Origin: UBA7236 sp044227505
GTDB taxonomy: Bacteria > Bacteroidota > Bacteroidia > Chitinophagales > BACL12
NCBI GenBank assembly: GCA_044227505.1
Contig: JBGAWP010000005.1
Span: forward strand, 1-64,000
Reading direction: 5' to 3'
Length of the DNA: 64,000 bases
The notes under the pieces are model-generated. The model ran no database searches. It saw only the letters and a program-made list of their open reading frames with translations, and had not been told where the DNA came from. Positions within the stretch are counted from its first letter, which is position 1, and each line of letters begins with the position of its first letter. Below are positions 8,996 to 16,951 of the stretch, in pieces. The translations under genes and the position numbers were made by a program.

Positions 8996-9868
8996 TCATT
9001 GCGGTAATACATTTTGATTCAGAGGCGGAGTTTGCTCAGATTTTTTGGGGCTCGATGCCCCTAAAAATCTGGCTTTTGCGTTTAATGACTTCGTCATCAT
9101 CGGCGTCGTTTGCTCCGATAAAGATATTAGTTTATTCTCAAATACCACAGGTGACATGCGTTGTAACTCAATGTGGGGTTTTTCTGTGTTATAGAGATAC
9201 ACCGCACGGTCAACTTCTTTGACCAGTTCCTCATAAGTATTAATATTCCAGTGTTTCAGATAATTGTTTTTTATTATTCCGTTTATGCGTTCTGCTTTTC
9301 CATTTTCCCAGGCATATTCACACATGCTGTTCGTTATTTCAAAAAGCTTTGTGAGCTCTAAAAAATCCGTATCATAATATTGACCTCCTCCATCAGAGTG
9401 TAATATTAATTTACATAATTTTTTATTGCCTCTAAGAAGAATTGCCATCCACAATGCAGGTAAAGTAGTATCTTCCGTATATAATCTTTTTGATACATGA
9501 TAACCCACTATTCTTCTCGAATAAGCATCCAATATAAACGTCAGGTAATAAAATTTTCTATTCACTTCAAAATACGTAATATCGGTCTGCCACAATTGAT
9601 CTGTTGATGTTAATTCAATCGTTTCCATTAAATTGTCAAACCGTACAACCCCAGTGCTATCGGTAGTTCTGCGATAATTTCTATCTCGTTTACTCATCAG
9701 ATCATAGCGTTTGCAAAGTGCTTCAAAAGCATCTCTTCCCATGTTTTCCGGACGCAGTTTATAATAAATATCCCGCACACCCATTGTTGGATGATCCTTC
9801 CGTATATCATGCACCAGCAATAATAACTGATGTTCTTCTTCCATGTTTTTTCGATACCGGTTTATCAT
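8996..9868 (-). CDS. IS3-family transposase OrfB (DDE integrase core)
   Basis: The catalytic part of the transposase, 290 residues from the first ATG. The integrase core shows the first Asp in WQTDITYF, the second Asp in LHSDGGGQY and the Glu in NGKAERINGIIKN, so the DDE triad is complete. The open frame has no stop upstream of the ATG until about 9983, overlapping the end of orfA by some 65 bp. The protein is therefore probably made as an OrfAB fusion by -1 frameshifting at a run of nine A on the coding strand (9976-9984). The upstream in-frame part encodes LNQLYKALKISKQAVHN, typical of the start of OrfB. Confidence 0.92.
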   Translation of the reverse strand: MINRYRKNMEEEHQLLLLVHDIRKDHPTMGVRDIYYKLRPENMGRDAFEALCKRYDLMSKRDRNYRRTTDSTGVVRFDNLMETIELTSTDQLWQTDITYFEVNRKFYYLTFILDAYSRRIVGYHVSKRLYTEDTTLPALWMAILLRGNKKLCKLILHSDGGGQYYDTDFLELTKLFEITNSMCEYAWENGKAERINGIIKNNYLKHWNINTYEELVKEVDRAVYLYNTEKPHIELQRMSPVVFENKLISLSEQTTPMMTKSLNAKARFLGASSPKKSEQTPPLNQNVLPQ

Positions 9869-9915
9869 ATTGTGAACAGCCTGTTTACTGATTTTTAATG
9901 CTTTATAAAGTTGAT

Positions 9916-10341
9916 TTAAACTGAAGGTGTATCGCTTTCTGTTGAACCAGAAGTATCGGATTGTTTTGTGGAGAATTTTTTTTTAATGTCCACCTGATAT
10001 GTCTCCTCTGCCAGGTCGATCATCTTATCCTTAAACTCAAGCAATATTTGTTTTTGACCAATGATACGCTCCAGATCCGCGATCTTTTTCTTTAGGGCAA
10101 GTAGCTCTTTTGTATCACTGTCCGTCTCGACAATGACACGTTCTTTTTTACTTTTCATGGAACCAAATTTACGCATCCAGCGATAAACATTGGTCCGGGT
10201 TACATCATATTGTTTTGCTATTTCCCAAACCGAACTACGGCCTGATTCCAGCTCACGAACTTTTTGCTTCTTAAAATTTTCACTGAACGTACGATGCTGA
10301 CGTTCAGATCGGCTTTGAGTGAATTGTTGCTTTTTTTCCAT
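9916..10341 (-). CDS. IS3-family transposase OrfA (HTH, leucine zipper)
   Basis: A 141-residue protein with a helix-turn-helix (RSSVWEIAKQYDVTRTNVYRWMRKFG, given here as its start RSSVWEIAKQ) near residues 37-60 that would bind the IS ends. A coiled-coil/leucine-zipper region follows (LLALKKKIADLERIIGQ), used for dimerisation. The last codons after the A9 run (VDIKKKFSTKQ) read into the 0 frame and stop at 9916; a -1 shift at the run joins it to OrfB. Confidence 0.88.
   Translation of the reverse strand: MEKKQQFTQSRSERQHRTFSENFKKQKVRELESGRSSVWEIAKQYDVTRTNVYRWMRKFGSMKSKKERVIVETDSDTKELLALKKKIADLERIIGQKQILLEFKDKMIDLAEETYQVDIKKKFSTKQSDTSGSTESDTPSV
9976..9984 (-). promoter_or_regulatory. Programmed -1 frameshift site (A9) of the IS3 element
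   Basis: Nine consecutive A on the coding strand inside the orfA/orfB overlap. A slippery A run in this overlap is the usual IS3 arrangement for making OrfAB. The site is seen directly; its use is inferred. Confidence 0.7.
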
Positions 10342-10443
10342 TTTTTTAACGTTTTAAAAGGTGAATTTTTACTTTTAAAACGGTCAACCTATTTCAGGCA
10401 TTGACAGGCCTTGATATAGGACATGGGAAAATGGACTTAGGAA

Positions 10444-10474
10444 GTGAGGCTTTCGCTCTTAGCGAAGGTCTCAC
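10444..10474 (+). repeat. Dispersed hairpin, copy 1
   Basis: gtgaggctttcgct, loop ctt, agcgaaggtctcac: a 14-bp stem fully paired as RNA if two G-U pairs are allowed. Near-identical copies at 10590-10620 and 10788-10818; an inverted, more diverged copy at 62366-62396. All four are followed or preceded by taacgtta. Confidence 0.85.
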
Positions 10475-10589
10475 TAACGTTACACCCAAAAAAATTTCGC
10501 AAAAATTTAAACTCCTTCAAAAGGGTATCAAGTATCAGGAATCAAGTATCAGGAAAACAAAGGGTGGGAAATGCATTAATGCGAACCTA

Positions 10590-10620
10590 GTGAGGCTTTC
10601 GCTCTTAGCGAAGGTCTCAC
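10590..10620 (+). repeat. Dispersed hairpin, copy 2
   Basis: Same 14-bp stem and ctt loop as copy 1, preceded by the palindrome-like atgcattaatgcgaa and followed by taacgttaaaaccc. Confidence 0.85.
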
Positions 10621-10787
10621 TAACGTTAAAACCCAAAAAAATTTCGCAGGAAATTTAAACTCCTTGTCCTCCGTAGCTTTAGCTTAGGAGCACTTCTCCT
10701 TTCTCCTCTCTCCTTTCTCCTTTTGTGTATCAGGTATCAAGTATCAGGAATCAGGAAAACAAAGGGTGGGATTTACATCCGGAGGAA

Positions 10788-10818
10788 GTGAGGCTTTCGC
10801 TTTTAGCGAAGGTCTCAC
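10788..10818 (+). repeat. Dispersed hairpin, copy 3
   Basis: Same 14-bp stem with loop ttt instead of ctt. Followed by taacgttaaaccc and the aatttcgcaagaaattt inverted repeat. Confidence 0.85.
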
Positions 10819-10887
10819 TAACGTTAAACCCCCAAAAATTTCGCAAGAAATTTAAACTCCTCACTCCTCACTCCTTTCTCCTTTTTC

Positions 10888-11733
10888 CTAAAACAAGGAC
10901 TTCTTCTCCTTCTGAATAAAAATTCCATCGAGTGTTTCGCTGTCGAAATCCGGAGTGGGTTTATCGTTGATATTAAAATACACTGCTGAAATAAAAATTG
11001 CTTGTGCAGCAGAAATAATAGAAATAACAAGTAATAATCCGATAGCAGCAAATATAATTCCTGTAATTATTCCGAATTGAGATCCAATAAAAAACAGGGG
11101 CACAGAAATTAATAATACTGCAAGTAGTTGAATAATTCCGAAGCTGAATGTTGCACCTAATGATTCACCCCATTTTTCTTTCATAATGCTAACGGAGCGT
11201 TTATATGCTGCAATGGGAGAAAGGTTTTCGTATGCAAGAACCGGAACAACAAAAAAGGTAGTAATTGACCATGCAACACCCAGTATTGCTGTGATGATCT
11301 GACCAATGCGGCCGAGATTTTCTTCCAGCATTCTGAAAATTAATCCTACGGTTGCAGCAACGGCAGACCATGCTAAAATATCACCAATTCTGCTCATGCT
11401 AAAAGAGAGTCCATCGCTAATAGTTGGTTTTCCTCCTTCAAAATAAATTTTCGCGCAATGAATAAGTGCCATATTAAAAAATACGATCACAAAATAATTA
11501 ATGAGATAAAAAACAAATAACATTAAGTAATGCACGAAAGAACTTTCTTCATAGGTAGTATAAAAATCCCATCCATTTGGTGCAAATAAAATCACCATGT
11601 ATGAAAGTGTTAATACAATTAATGAAATTCCCGATAAGATCGGAAAAAGGATCAATTGTTTGTTTTTTCTGAGGACCGAAAAACTACTCATAGAAATTTT
11701 CCATCCATTTGACATTCGCTCGAAAAAGCCCAT
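10888..11733 (-). CDS. DUF6159-like integral membrane protein
   Basis: A 281-residue membrane protein whose start MGFFERMSNGWKISMSSFSVLR and following KNKQLILFPILSG fit the DUF6159 family, whose role is unknown. Five to six long hydrophobic segments are visible (around residues 30-50, 68-95, 115-165, 190-215, 222-250), with a conserved-looking stretch NMALIHCAKIYFEGGKPTISDGL. The last codon and TAG stop lead straight into a ggagaaa/gtgagga heptamer tract. No operon partner; convergent to the IS-bearing region. Confidence 0.8.
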   Translation of the reverse strand: MGFFERMSNGWKISMSSFSVLRKNKQLILFPILSGISLIVLTLSYMVILFAPNGWDFYTTYEESSFVHYLMLFVFYLINYFVIVFFNMALIHCAKIYFEGGKPTISDGLSFSMSRIGDILAWSAVAATVGLIFRMLEENLGRIGQIITAILGVAWSITTFFVVPVLAYENLSPIAAYKRSVSIMKEKWGESLGATFSFGIIQLLAVLLISVPLFFIGSQFGIITGIIFAAIGLLLVISIISAAQAIFISAVYFNINDKPTPDFDSETLDGIFIQKEKKSLF

Positions 11734-12008
11734 AGATTTAATTTTTGATAAATGTAAGGGTAGTTTATGGAAAAAGCAAGGAGGAGTATATAGTAGATAG
11801 TATATAGTAGTTAGATGGCCTCCGAGTCAAGAGATAGGTTAGCCGTTAAGCTTTGGCTCGGAGTAAAGATCTCCAATGTTACAAACTGCTCACGGGCCCC
11901 CAACCCCATAGGGGAGCTTACTTTTTCTTAAGTTGAAATTTAACTACGGAGCAAAGATCTCCATATCTACAAACTGCCCACTGCCACTGCCCACTGCTCC
12001 CCTTCCCC
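11734..12008. repeat. Intergenic repeat block with 30-bp direct repeats
   Basis: Two copies of a 30-bp unit at 11859-11888 and 11947-11976. Each starts cggag, contains a ggag...ctcc inverted repeat and ends tacaaactg; the first has tctccaatgttacaaactg. An inverted copy is at 2640-2669. A 6/7-bp ctgccca tract (11973-12000) follows and abuts the stop codon of the next minus-strand gene. Near 11783-11815 a tatatagtag tract is repeated. Confidence 0.75.
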
Positions 12009-12929
12009 TCACTTCCTCTCAAACGACCTGGCAACTTCTTTAAAATCTATTAAATTCTTTTCAAAATCAGAAGTAGTGGAAGCGAGAATGATATAATAGG
12101 TTCCGGCATCGGTATAGAGGATGGTTTGATAGGTAAGTTGTTTCTGATTTTCTTTATCGAAACCGTAGGCAATTAATTCAAATCCTTCTAAATAATTTAT
12201 GGTGACAGGATTAATTTCTTCCACCACATTTTTTTCTCCGTAGGGTAATGATTTTATACGTTTGATACAATATTCCTTTCTGTTGTCAATCGCCACGTTT
12301 TGAAAGGAAGATCCTACAATTATCATCGAGTTGTTTTCTGATTCTGTAGGCATTTTTCCATCGGCAGTATAAATTAAACTGCCTTGTATATAATTCGCGA
12401 ATTTGAGATCTGATTTTTTTATGTCAATTTTAAATTCTGCAGTTTGTTCTCCATCTACTGTTTGTATAGGATCATATTTAACGGTGAAGATTGATTTTTT
12501 AATTTCCTCTTCAAGTCCGCTCGCTGATTCAGGATAAATACCATTTACCATTACTGTAAAAGTGGAATCGCCGAATACAAGTGTGTGTTTAAAATAATTA
12601 GTATTGTTAACCACTTGTTTAATGAACATCATGGTTGCTGGTCTTCCATTAAATTCAGTATCCTCACTTTTAACCAAGGTCATACCTTGTGCTTTTAATG
12701 CGTTTCCATTAAATCCGGCAATTATTTGTTTATACGGGGCCGGAAATTCCATCACCATTATGGATGCACCTGTCTCTGGTTGCTGAAAACCTGTAAAACC
12801 AACTCCGGGAGAAAATCCTTTTGGAGGTACCATGCTGCATTTTGTTCCGGTCACCAATTTCATGGAATCGGTTTGCCCAAAAACAGAAGTGCTCAGAAAA
12901 AATAAAAACAAATAAATAAAATGTTTCAT
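12009..12929 (-). CDS. Exported protein of unknown function
   Basis: A 306-residue protein with a signal peptide (FIYLFLFFLSTSVFGQ) and no lipobox or sorting domain, so probably periplasmic. The sequence looks like two similar halves: each carries a segment on a fixed pattern of hydrophobic strands with a KGFSPGVGFTGFQQPETGASI-type loop (residues about 37-57, shown here as its start KGFSPGVGF) and a later SFQNVAIDNRKEYC. I do not recognise a named family. The TGA stop is followed within 12 bp by the ctgccca repeat. The small DUF3817 gene lies 28 bp upstream on the same strand and may be co-transcribed. Confidence 0.7.
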   Translation of the reverse strand: MKHFIYLFLFFLSTSVFGQTDSMKLVTGTKCSMVPPKGFSPGVGFTGFQQPETGASIMVMEFPAPYKQIIAGFNGNALKAQGMTLVKSEDTEFNGRPATMMFIKQVVNNTNYFKHTLVFGDSTFTVMVNGIYPESASGLEEEIKKSIFTVKYDPIQTVDGEQTAEFKIDIKKSDLKFANYIQGSLIYTADGKMPTESENNSMIIVGSSFQNVAIDNRKEYCIKRIKSLPYGEKNVVEEINPVTINYLEGFELIAYGFDKENQKQLTYQTILYTDAGTYYIILASTTSDFEKNLIDFKEVARSFERK

Positions 12930-12957
12930 AATAATTTCAAAAATATTTAATTAATAC

Positions 12958-13272
12958 TTAAGCCTTTTCAATTTCCGGTTGCAATAATTTTTTATCTAAC
13001 ACAAAGGGTCCGAATGGAATAATGGAGGCAATTACAGCAATTGCGGTTTTTTTAAAGCTCCAATTTAATGCCATTTTTGTTTCGAGACCTGTAAACATGT
13101 ACAGCACAAATAACCCGCCGTGGATCCAGCCAACAATTTCTACTGCCATAGGCATATCTGCGAGATACTTAAGCGGCATGGCTATAAATAATAAAACAAG
13201 AAATGATGTTCCTTCGCAAATTGCAACTGTTCTGAATCTTCCGATCTCTGTTTTATACCAGGTTTTTTGCAC
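12958..13272 (-). CDS. DUF3817 membrane protein
   Basis: A 104-residue inner-membrane protein with about three hydrophobic segments. FRTVAICEGTSFLVLLFIAMPLKY and the later GWIHGGLFVLYM match the DUF3817 family (YdzA-like), whose function is unknown. The start is GTG (13272); no ATG is available in frame. The length is normal for the family. Followed after 28 bp by the exported protein gene. Confidence 0.82.
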   Translation of the reverse strand: MQKTWYKTEIGRFRTVAICEGTSFLVLLFIAMPLKYLADMPMAVEIVGWIHGGLFVLYMFTGLETKMALNWSFKKTAIAVIASIIPFGPFVLDKKLLQPEIEKA

Positions 13273-13364
13273 TTAGTTAGTTTTTGTTTTTGAGTGAAAA
13301 TTATGTTGTGATACAAAGATATTGTGTTTGCTTCAAAAACCTAAATCAGATAGTTAAAACATAT

Positions 13365-13372
13365 TATATTTG
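13365..13372 (+). promoter_or_regulatory. Putative promoter -7 box
   Basis: TATATTTG, an exact TAnnTTTG match, 42 bp before the ATG at 13415 in the divergent intergenic region. Confidence 0.45.
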
Positions 13373-13414
13373 TCTGTTAAACAGAAAGTGCATTAAAGGC
13401 TATTTTTTTAACAT

Positions 13415-14251
13415 ATGTTTTTAAGAAAATTAATCTTGCTACTTTGTTGTTGGTTCTGTTTTTCCGCTCTGGTTGCTCAGGACTCACTAACACCGAAAAA
13501 TCATATTCTTGCAGAATACGGTCTGCATCACCTTGCCAGCCAGGATCTTATTTTTTCACCTTTTATTTTGAAGGATCTTACTGCTTTAAATTTAGGGGTG
13601 CAGTATAAAAGAGATGCTGAATTTATCCATTTGGCAGAATTGTATTTTGATTCCTTTGATCCTGTTTATTTAAGTGCATTTGATTATTACAGTGTTCCGG
13701 ATTCACAAAAATTAAGGGCTTTAAAAAATGATTTCACACATGTAAAAGTTAATTATGGATTCGGAAAAAAATGGAAAACTGCCGAAAAATATTCGCTTCA
13801 ATGCGGAATCATGAGTGAAAACACAATTCATGCTCAATATTATTACGCGGGATATTTTAGCAATTTTGGATATTTTGCATCATTTGGTTTGTCAGCCTGG
13901 TCGCATTTCGAATATCGCTTAAACGAAAAAAATGCATTCAATGCAGCGGTTTATTTTCCTCTGGTTGCCTGGGTTGCCCGGTCGCCATACCTTGCAAATG
14001 ATGATGAATTTATACAAAATATATCTTCCCATAATGGTGTAAAAACATTTTTTGCTTATTTAGCGGATGGCTCCCTGCAATCACTTAATACATTGCAGCA
14101 ATTGGGTCTGAAATTGAATTACATATATACACTAAACCAACGGTGGGATATTGGCGCTTCCTGGCATTTTAATTTTATGCATAATAAAACACCCCTTAAT
14201 TTAATTAATTACCAAAATGCATTCAATATAAATTCAACATTTCATTTTTAA
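13415..14251 (+). CDS. Putative outer-membrane beta-barrel protein
   Basis: A 278-residue protein with a signal peptide (LILLLCCWFCFSALVAQ) followed by alternating hydrophobic/polar strands rich in Tyr and Phe, ending in ...FNINSTFHF. A terminal Phe after an amphipathic strand is the usual outer-membrane insertion signal. No named family recognised. The S41 peptidase-like lipoprotein starts 8 bp downstream, so the pair is probably an operon and may work together at the outer membrane. Confidence 0.7.
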   Translation: MFLRKLILLLCCWFCFSALVAQDSLTPKNHILAEYGLHHLASQDLIFSPFILKDLTALNLGVQYKRDAEFIHLAELYFDSFDPVYLSAFDYYSVPDSQKLRALKNDFTHVKVNYGFGKKWKTAEKYSLQCGIMSENTIHAQYYYAGYFSNFGYFASFGLSAWSHFEYRLNEKNAFNAAVYFPLVAWVARSPYLANDDEFIQNISSHNGVKTFFAYLADGSLQSLNTLQQLGLKLNYIYTLNQRWDIGASWHFNFMHNKTPLNLINYQNAFNINSTFHF

Positions 14252-14259
14252 ATAAGAAA

Positions 14260-15273
14260 ATGAGGAAACCACGATATTATTTTTTGTTTTGTTTTATGTT
14301 CACTTGGTTGATTTTTTCCTGTGAAAAAGTTTTTTTCGTTGAAGAACCTGCTGATGACCCTGAATCCATATTTGAATATTTCTGGAATTCGTACAACGAA
14401 AATTATGCTGTTTTTGACGAAAGGGGAATTGATTGGATGGAGATGTATAATGTATATCGCCCTCTCGTTACGGAGTATACAACAGATGATGAATTGTATT
14501 CCGTTATTACTAATATGTTGGCCCCCCTTAACGATGGCCATGTGCAATTAATAGCAGAAAACAGGACCGTTTTTTACTCCAATATTTATTACAACTACAG
14601 AATAGACGACAGCCTTTTCAATTTGGAAATATTAAAAACAAATTATTTGGAAGCCGGATTTGTTTCAGAAGAGGAATATACCTATGGAACAATTAATGGT
14701 GACATAACCTATATTTATTTTCCATTTATTGCAGATAATATGGAAATATTAAATGAGGTGCTTGACCTTAATTCTACTTCTAAGGGTTTAATTGTTGACC
14801 TTCGCCATAACAGTGGTGGCGATTTTACCTGGGCTCTTTCTTCCTTAAATAGACTTACAGATCAAAAACGATTAGTTTTTACGTCGCGCACTAAGAATGG
14901 CCCCGGAATTCAAGATTATACCCAATGGTATAATTGGTATCTGGAGCCAAAAGGATCATATTTTAATAAACCTATAGTTTTACTCACCGACAGATACACT
15001 ATAAGTGCCGGCGAAAGAACAACCATGATGTTTATGCAACTGCCAAATGTAACTATCATCGGAGATACAACAAATGCAGCACACTCCACTTTAGTTACTG
15101 CTCAACTTGCCAATGGATGGTTTTATTCATTGAGCACACAGGATGTAAAATTACCTGACGGCATTTCGTATGAGGGAGTTGGTCTGGCACCTGATATTTA
15201 TGTAAAAAATGATCTTGTTGAATTGCAAAATGGAATTGACGAAGTTTTAGAGGAGGCTATTTCTAAATTCTGA
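14260..15273 (+). CDS. S41 peptidase-like lipoprotein
   Basis: A 337-residue lipoprotein (signal ending LIFSC, cysteine near residue 21) with an S41 (C-terminal processing peptidase) fold. The N-terminal helical part (about 30-110, SIFEYFWNSYNENYAVF) is typical of Bacteroidota S41 proteins. The catalytic core has GLIVDLRHNSGGDF, then TISAGERTT with the nucleophile Ser, and IIGDTTNAAHS where Tsp-type enzymes carry the catalytic Lys (TxGKG). No Lys is visible there, so it may use another base, as tricorn-like members do, or be inactive. Substrate unknown. Located 8 bp after a beta-barrel gene. Confidence 0.85.
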   Translation: MRKPRYYFLFCFMFTWLIFSCEKVFFVEEPADDPESIFEYFWNSYNENYAVFDERGIDWMEMYNVYRPLVTEYTTDDELYSVITNMLAPLNDGHVQLIAENRTVFYSNIYYNYRIDDSLFNLEILKTNYLEAGFVSEEEYTYGTINGDITYIYFPFIADNMEILNEVLDLNSTSKGLIVDLRHNSGGDFTWALSSLNRLTDQKRLVFTSRTKNGPGIQDYTQWYNWYLEPKGSYFNKPIVLLTDRYTISAGERTTMMFMQLPNVTIIGDTTNAAHSTLVTAQLANGWFYSLSTQDVKLPDGISYEGVGLAPDIYVKNDLVELQNGIDEVLEEAISKF

Positions 15274-15331
15274 TCACTCCAAATTAATTGGTTGTATAAA
15301 TTCGTAAATTTACAGTTGTCAAATTATTTTT

Positions 15332-16156
15332 ATGATTAAAGTAGGGGAATATAATTATTTAACAGCAATACGGTCAACACCACAAGGTGTTTATTTAGAC
15401 GATGAGGAGACAGGAATTTTACTTCCGATAAAACAGGTCCCAAAAGGAATAAAGGAAGGTGATGTGGTTAATGTTTTTATTTATCACGACAGTGAAAACC
15501 GGTTAATAGCAACCACGGAAACGCCAAAGGGAATTTTGGGGGATATTGTGGAGCTTACGGTATTAAGCGTTACGCCATCAGGTGCATATCTCGATTTTGG
15601 ATTGATTAAAGATCTTTTTTTACACAAATCGCAAATGGCCGGCCCGGTGGAAATAGGAGAGAAACATTGGGTAAAAATTATTCTTGATGATAATGGGAGA
15701 CTCGCGGCAACCGAAAATTTAAAAATGGACGCCGGAAATTCTGCAATTACGGTAAAAGAACATGAAACTGTTGAACTCATAATTTTAAAAGAAACAGATC
15801 TTGGATATAATGTATTGATCAACAGAAAACATTTAGGTTTATTGCACTTCAGCGATATTTTTAAACATGTAATGCTTGGAGATAAATTGGAGGGTCACAT
15901 CAAAAAGATCCGCATGGATAATAAAATTGATGTTGCTGAAGGAAAACACGGATACGAAAGAATTGAAAGCGAACTCGATAAAGTAATTCGGTTATTGGAA
16001 GAAAGTAATGGCTTTTTACCCTTTCACGATAAAAGCGATCCGGAAGATATTTATGCGTATTTCAGCATGAGCAAAAAAACGTTTAAACAAGTGGTTGGAA
16101 GTTTGTATAAACAGCGGATAATTACGATTGAAAAGGATGGGATTCGGCTTGTTTAG
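15332..16156 (+). CDS. cvfB: CvfB-like S1 RNA-binding protein
   Basis: A 274-residue protein of the CvfB/YitL family: several S1-like beta-barrels in a row (about 1-65, 66-140, 141-210), with VTPSGAYLDFGLIKDLFLH as the clearest one, and a winged helix at the C-terminus (about 225-274, SKKTFKQVVGSLYKQRII). These proteins bind RNA; in staphylococci CvfB affects virulence gene expression, but the role here is unknown. The TAG stop (16154-16156) is itself the first part of a ggacacg heptamer tract. Confidence 0.87.
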   Translation: MIKVGEYNYLTAIRSTPQGVYLDDEETGILLPIKQVPKGIKEGDVVNVFIYHDSENRLIATTETPKGILGDIVELTVLSVTPSGAYLDFGLIKDLFLHKSQMAGPVEIGEKHWVKIILDDNGRLAATENLKMDAGNSAITVKEHETVELIILKETDLGYNVLINRKHLGLLHFSDIFKHVMLGDKLEGHIKKIRMDNKIDVAEGKHGYERIESELDKVIRLLEESNGFLPFHDKSDPEDIYAYFSMSKKTFKQVVGSLYKQRIITIEKDGIRLV

Positions 16157-16374
16157 GACACGGGACATGGGACATGGGACACGGGACATGGGACATGGGA
16201 CACGGGACACGGGACACGGGACACGGGACTTGACATAGGACATGGGAAAATGGATATAGGAACAAAAGGTATCAGGTATCAAGTATCAGGTATCAGGTAT
16301 CAAGTATCAGGTATCGGGAAAACAAAAAGTAGAACCTGCTAAAATTTCGAAGAAATTTAAACTCCTCTCTCCTA
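16154..16374. repeat. Composite repeat element filling a convergent gap, stop to stop
   Basis: Starts at the cvfB stop TAG with heptamers gggacac/gggacat (16156-16209). It continues with tcaggta/tcaagta heptamers (16268-16317) and gaaaacaaaaagtagaacctgc, given here as its start gaaaacaaaaagtag. It then has aaaatttcgaagaaattt (an inverted repeat) and ends with actcctctctcc at the stop (cta on the plus strand) of the minus-strand SWIM gene. Same order as 10407-10890 but without the hairpin. Confidence 0.9.
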
Positions 16375-16800
16375 TTTCTTTTCAATATTAAAAAATCCAT
16401 TCAAAAACTTCCTGAACGGAGTATTTTCTGCGGCGTATTTTAAGATCAAATAGCGGAGGACGTGTGGGGGGAGATAACTTAAATGCTCTTTGATCTCTTC
16501 GTATCCGGTTGTGTCGAGTTTGACTAATTTATTGCCTTCTTTTTTTATATAAAATAATACTGCAGCAACATGTTTGCAGGGGTCTTCCACATCGTTGCAA
16601 TTACATTCCCAATATGTGATGGAATCGTTATGGCGTTTTAGTTGAACTACGTGATCGTCGTAACCCTGCACCACTGCCATCCATTCGATACCATTGATGT
16701 TAAAAACAGATTTTACGCGACCCTCACAATAGAAATCGTACCCGCGTAAACGTGTTTTTTCATTAAGTTCTGACTCTAAATGATTGAGATGGATTATCAC
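16372..16800 (-). CDS. SWIM zinc-finger protein
   Basis: About 142 residues. The zinc-binding SWIM motif is CNCNDVEDPCKH (CxC-x6-CxH), followed by a hydrophobic helix (VAAVLFYI). SWIM domains bind DNA or proteins and often precede SNF2 helicases; here the domain stands alone. The longest frame starts at a TTG (16827). I prefer GTG 16800 because a TATTTTTG -7 box (16805-16812) lies directly upstream, although that leaves almost no 5' leader. The TAG stop opens into a ggagagagg repeat. Confidence 0.72.
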   Translation of the reverse strand: MIIHLNHLESELNEKTRLRGYDFYCEGRVKSVFNINGIEWMAVVQGYDDHVVQLKRHNDSITYWECNCNDVEDPCKHVAAVLFYIKKEGNKLVKLDTTGYEEIKEHLSYLPPHVLRYLILKYAAENTPFRKFLNGFFNIEKK

Positions 16801-16804
16801 CTTG

Positions 16805-16812
16805 CAAAAATA
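16805..16812 (-). promoter_or_regulatory. Putative promoter -7 box of the SWIM gene
   Basis: TATTTTTG on the minus strand matches TAnnTTTG, ending 4 bp before GTG 16800; transcripts would be nearly leaderless. Confidence 0.35.
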
Positions 16813-16951
16813 GAGAGAACAAATCAAATAATATCGATTATTACCTGGTCAATAATTTGAAATTCCATGAAAATTATTTTTCTTTCGATATTTGGTAAGC
16901 GGATTTTTTGAAAAGGGTTGCGGCATGTTTACCTTCGTTAAAATTATTTTT

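Larger units (their letters stand above)
8946..10406 (-). mobile_element. IS3-family insertion sequence
   Basis: About 1.46 kb bounded by terminal inverted repeats of about 30 bp with few mismatches. The left end starts TGTCAATGCCT and the right end finishes AGGCATTGACA; both contain GGTTGACCGTTTTA further in. The 5'-TG...CA-3' ends and the orfA/orfB layout fit IS3. It is inserted in the heptamer element downstream of kup: aggacat units lie on the left and tataggacatggg on the right. I see no convincing 3-5 bp target duplication (ctt on the left, ggc on the right), so the copy may be old or rearranged. Both reading frames look intact. Confidence 0.9.
10407..10890. repeat. Composite repeat element between IS3 and the DUF6159 gene (480 bp, no gene)
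   Basis: Modules in order: aggacat/ggactta heptamers (10419-10443), hairpin copy 1 (10444-10474), cccaaaaaaatttcgc...aaatttaaactcct, heptamers tatcaag/tatcagg (10527-10553), aaacaaagggtggga then atgcattaatgcgaa, hairpin copy 2 (10590-10620), the same AT module, a ctccttt heptamer tract (10686-10722), tatcagg again (10727-10755), hairpin copy 3 (10788-10818) and finally ctcactc/ctccttt (10856-10887). It ends at the stop codon of the next gene. The same module order occurs at 16154-16374 and, inverted, at 62213-62550. Confidence 0.9.

Noticed and set aside
8865..10890. CRISPR array
   Set aside because: The repeats are 7 bp and contiguous, without unique spacers or cas genes.
16016..16282. Minus-strand frame with SRVPCPM repeats
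   Set aside because: Same cause: the gggacac tract and cvfB antisense.
16892..16951. Longer N-terminus of the nitroreductase from TTG 16892
   Set aside because: The extra 20 residues do not resemble the family, whose first conserved block begins after ATG 16952.
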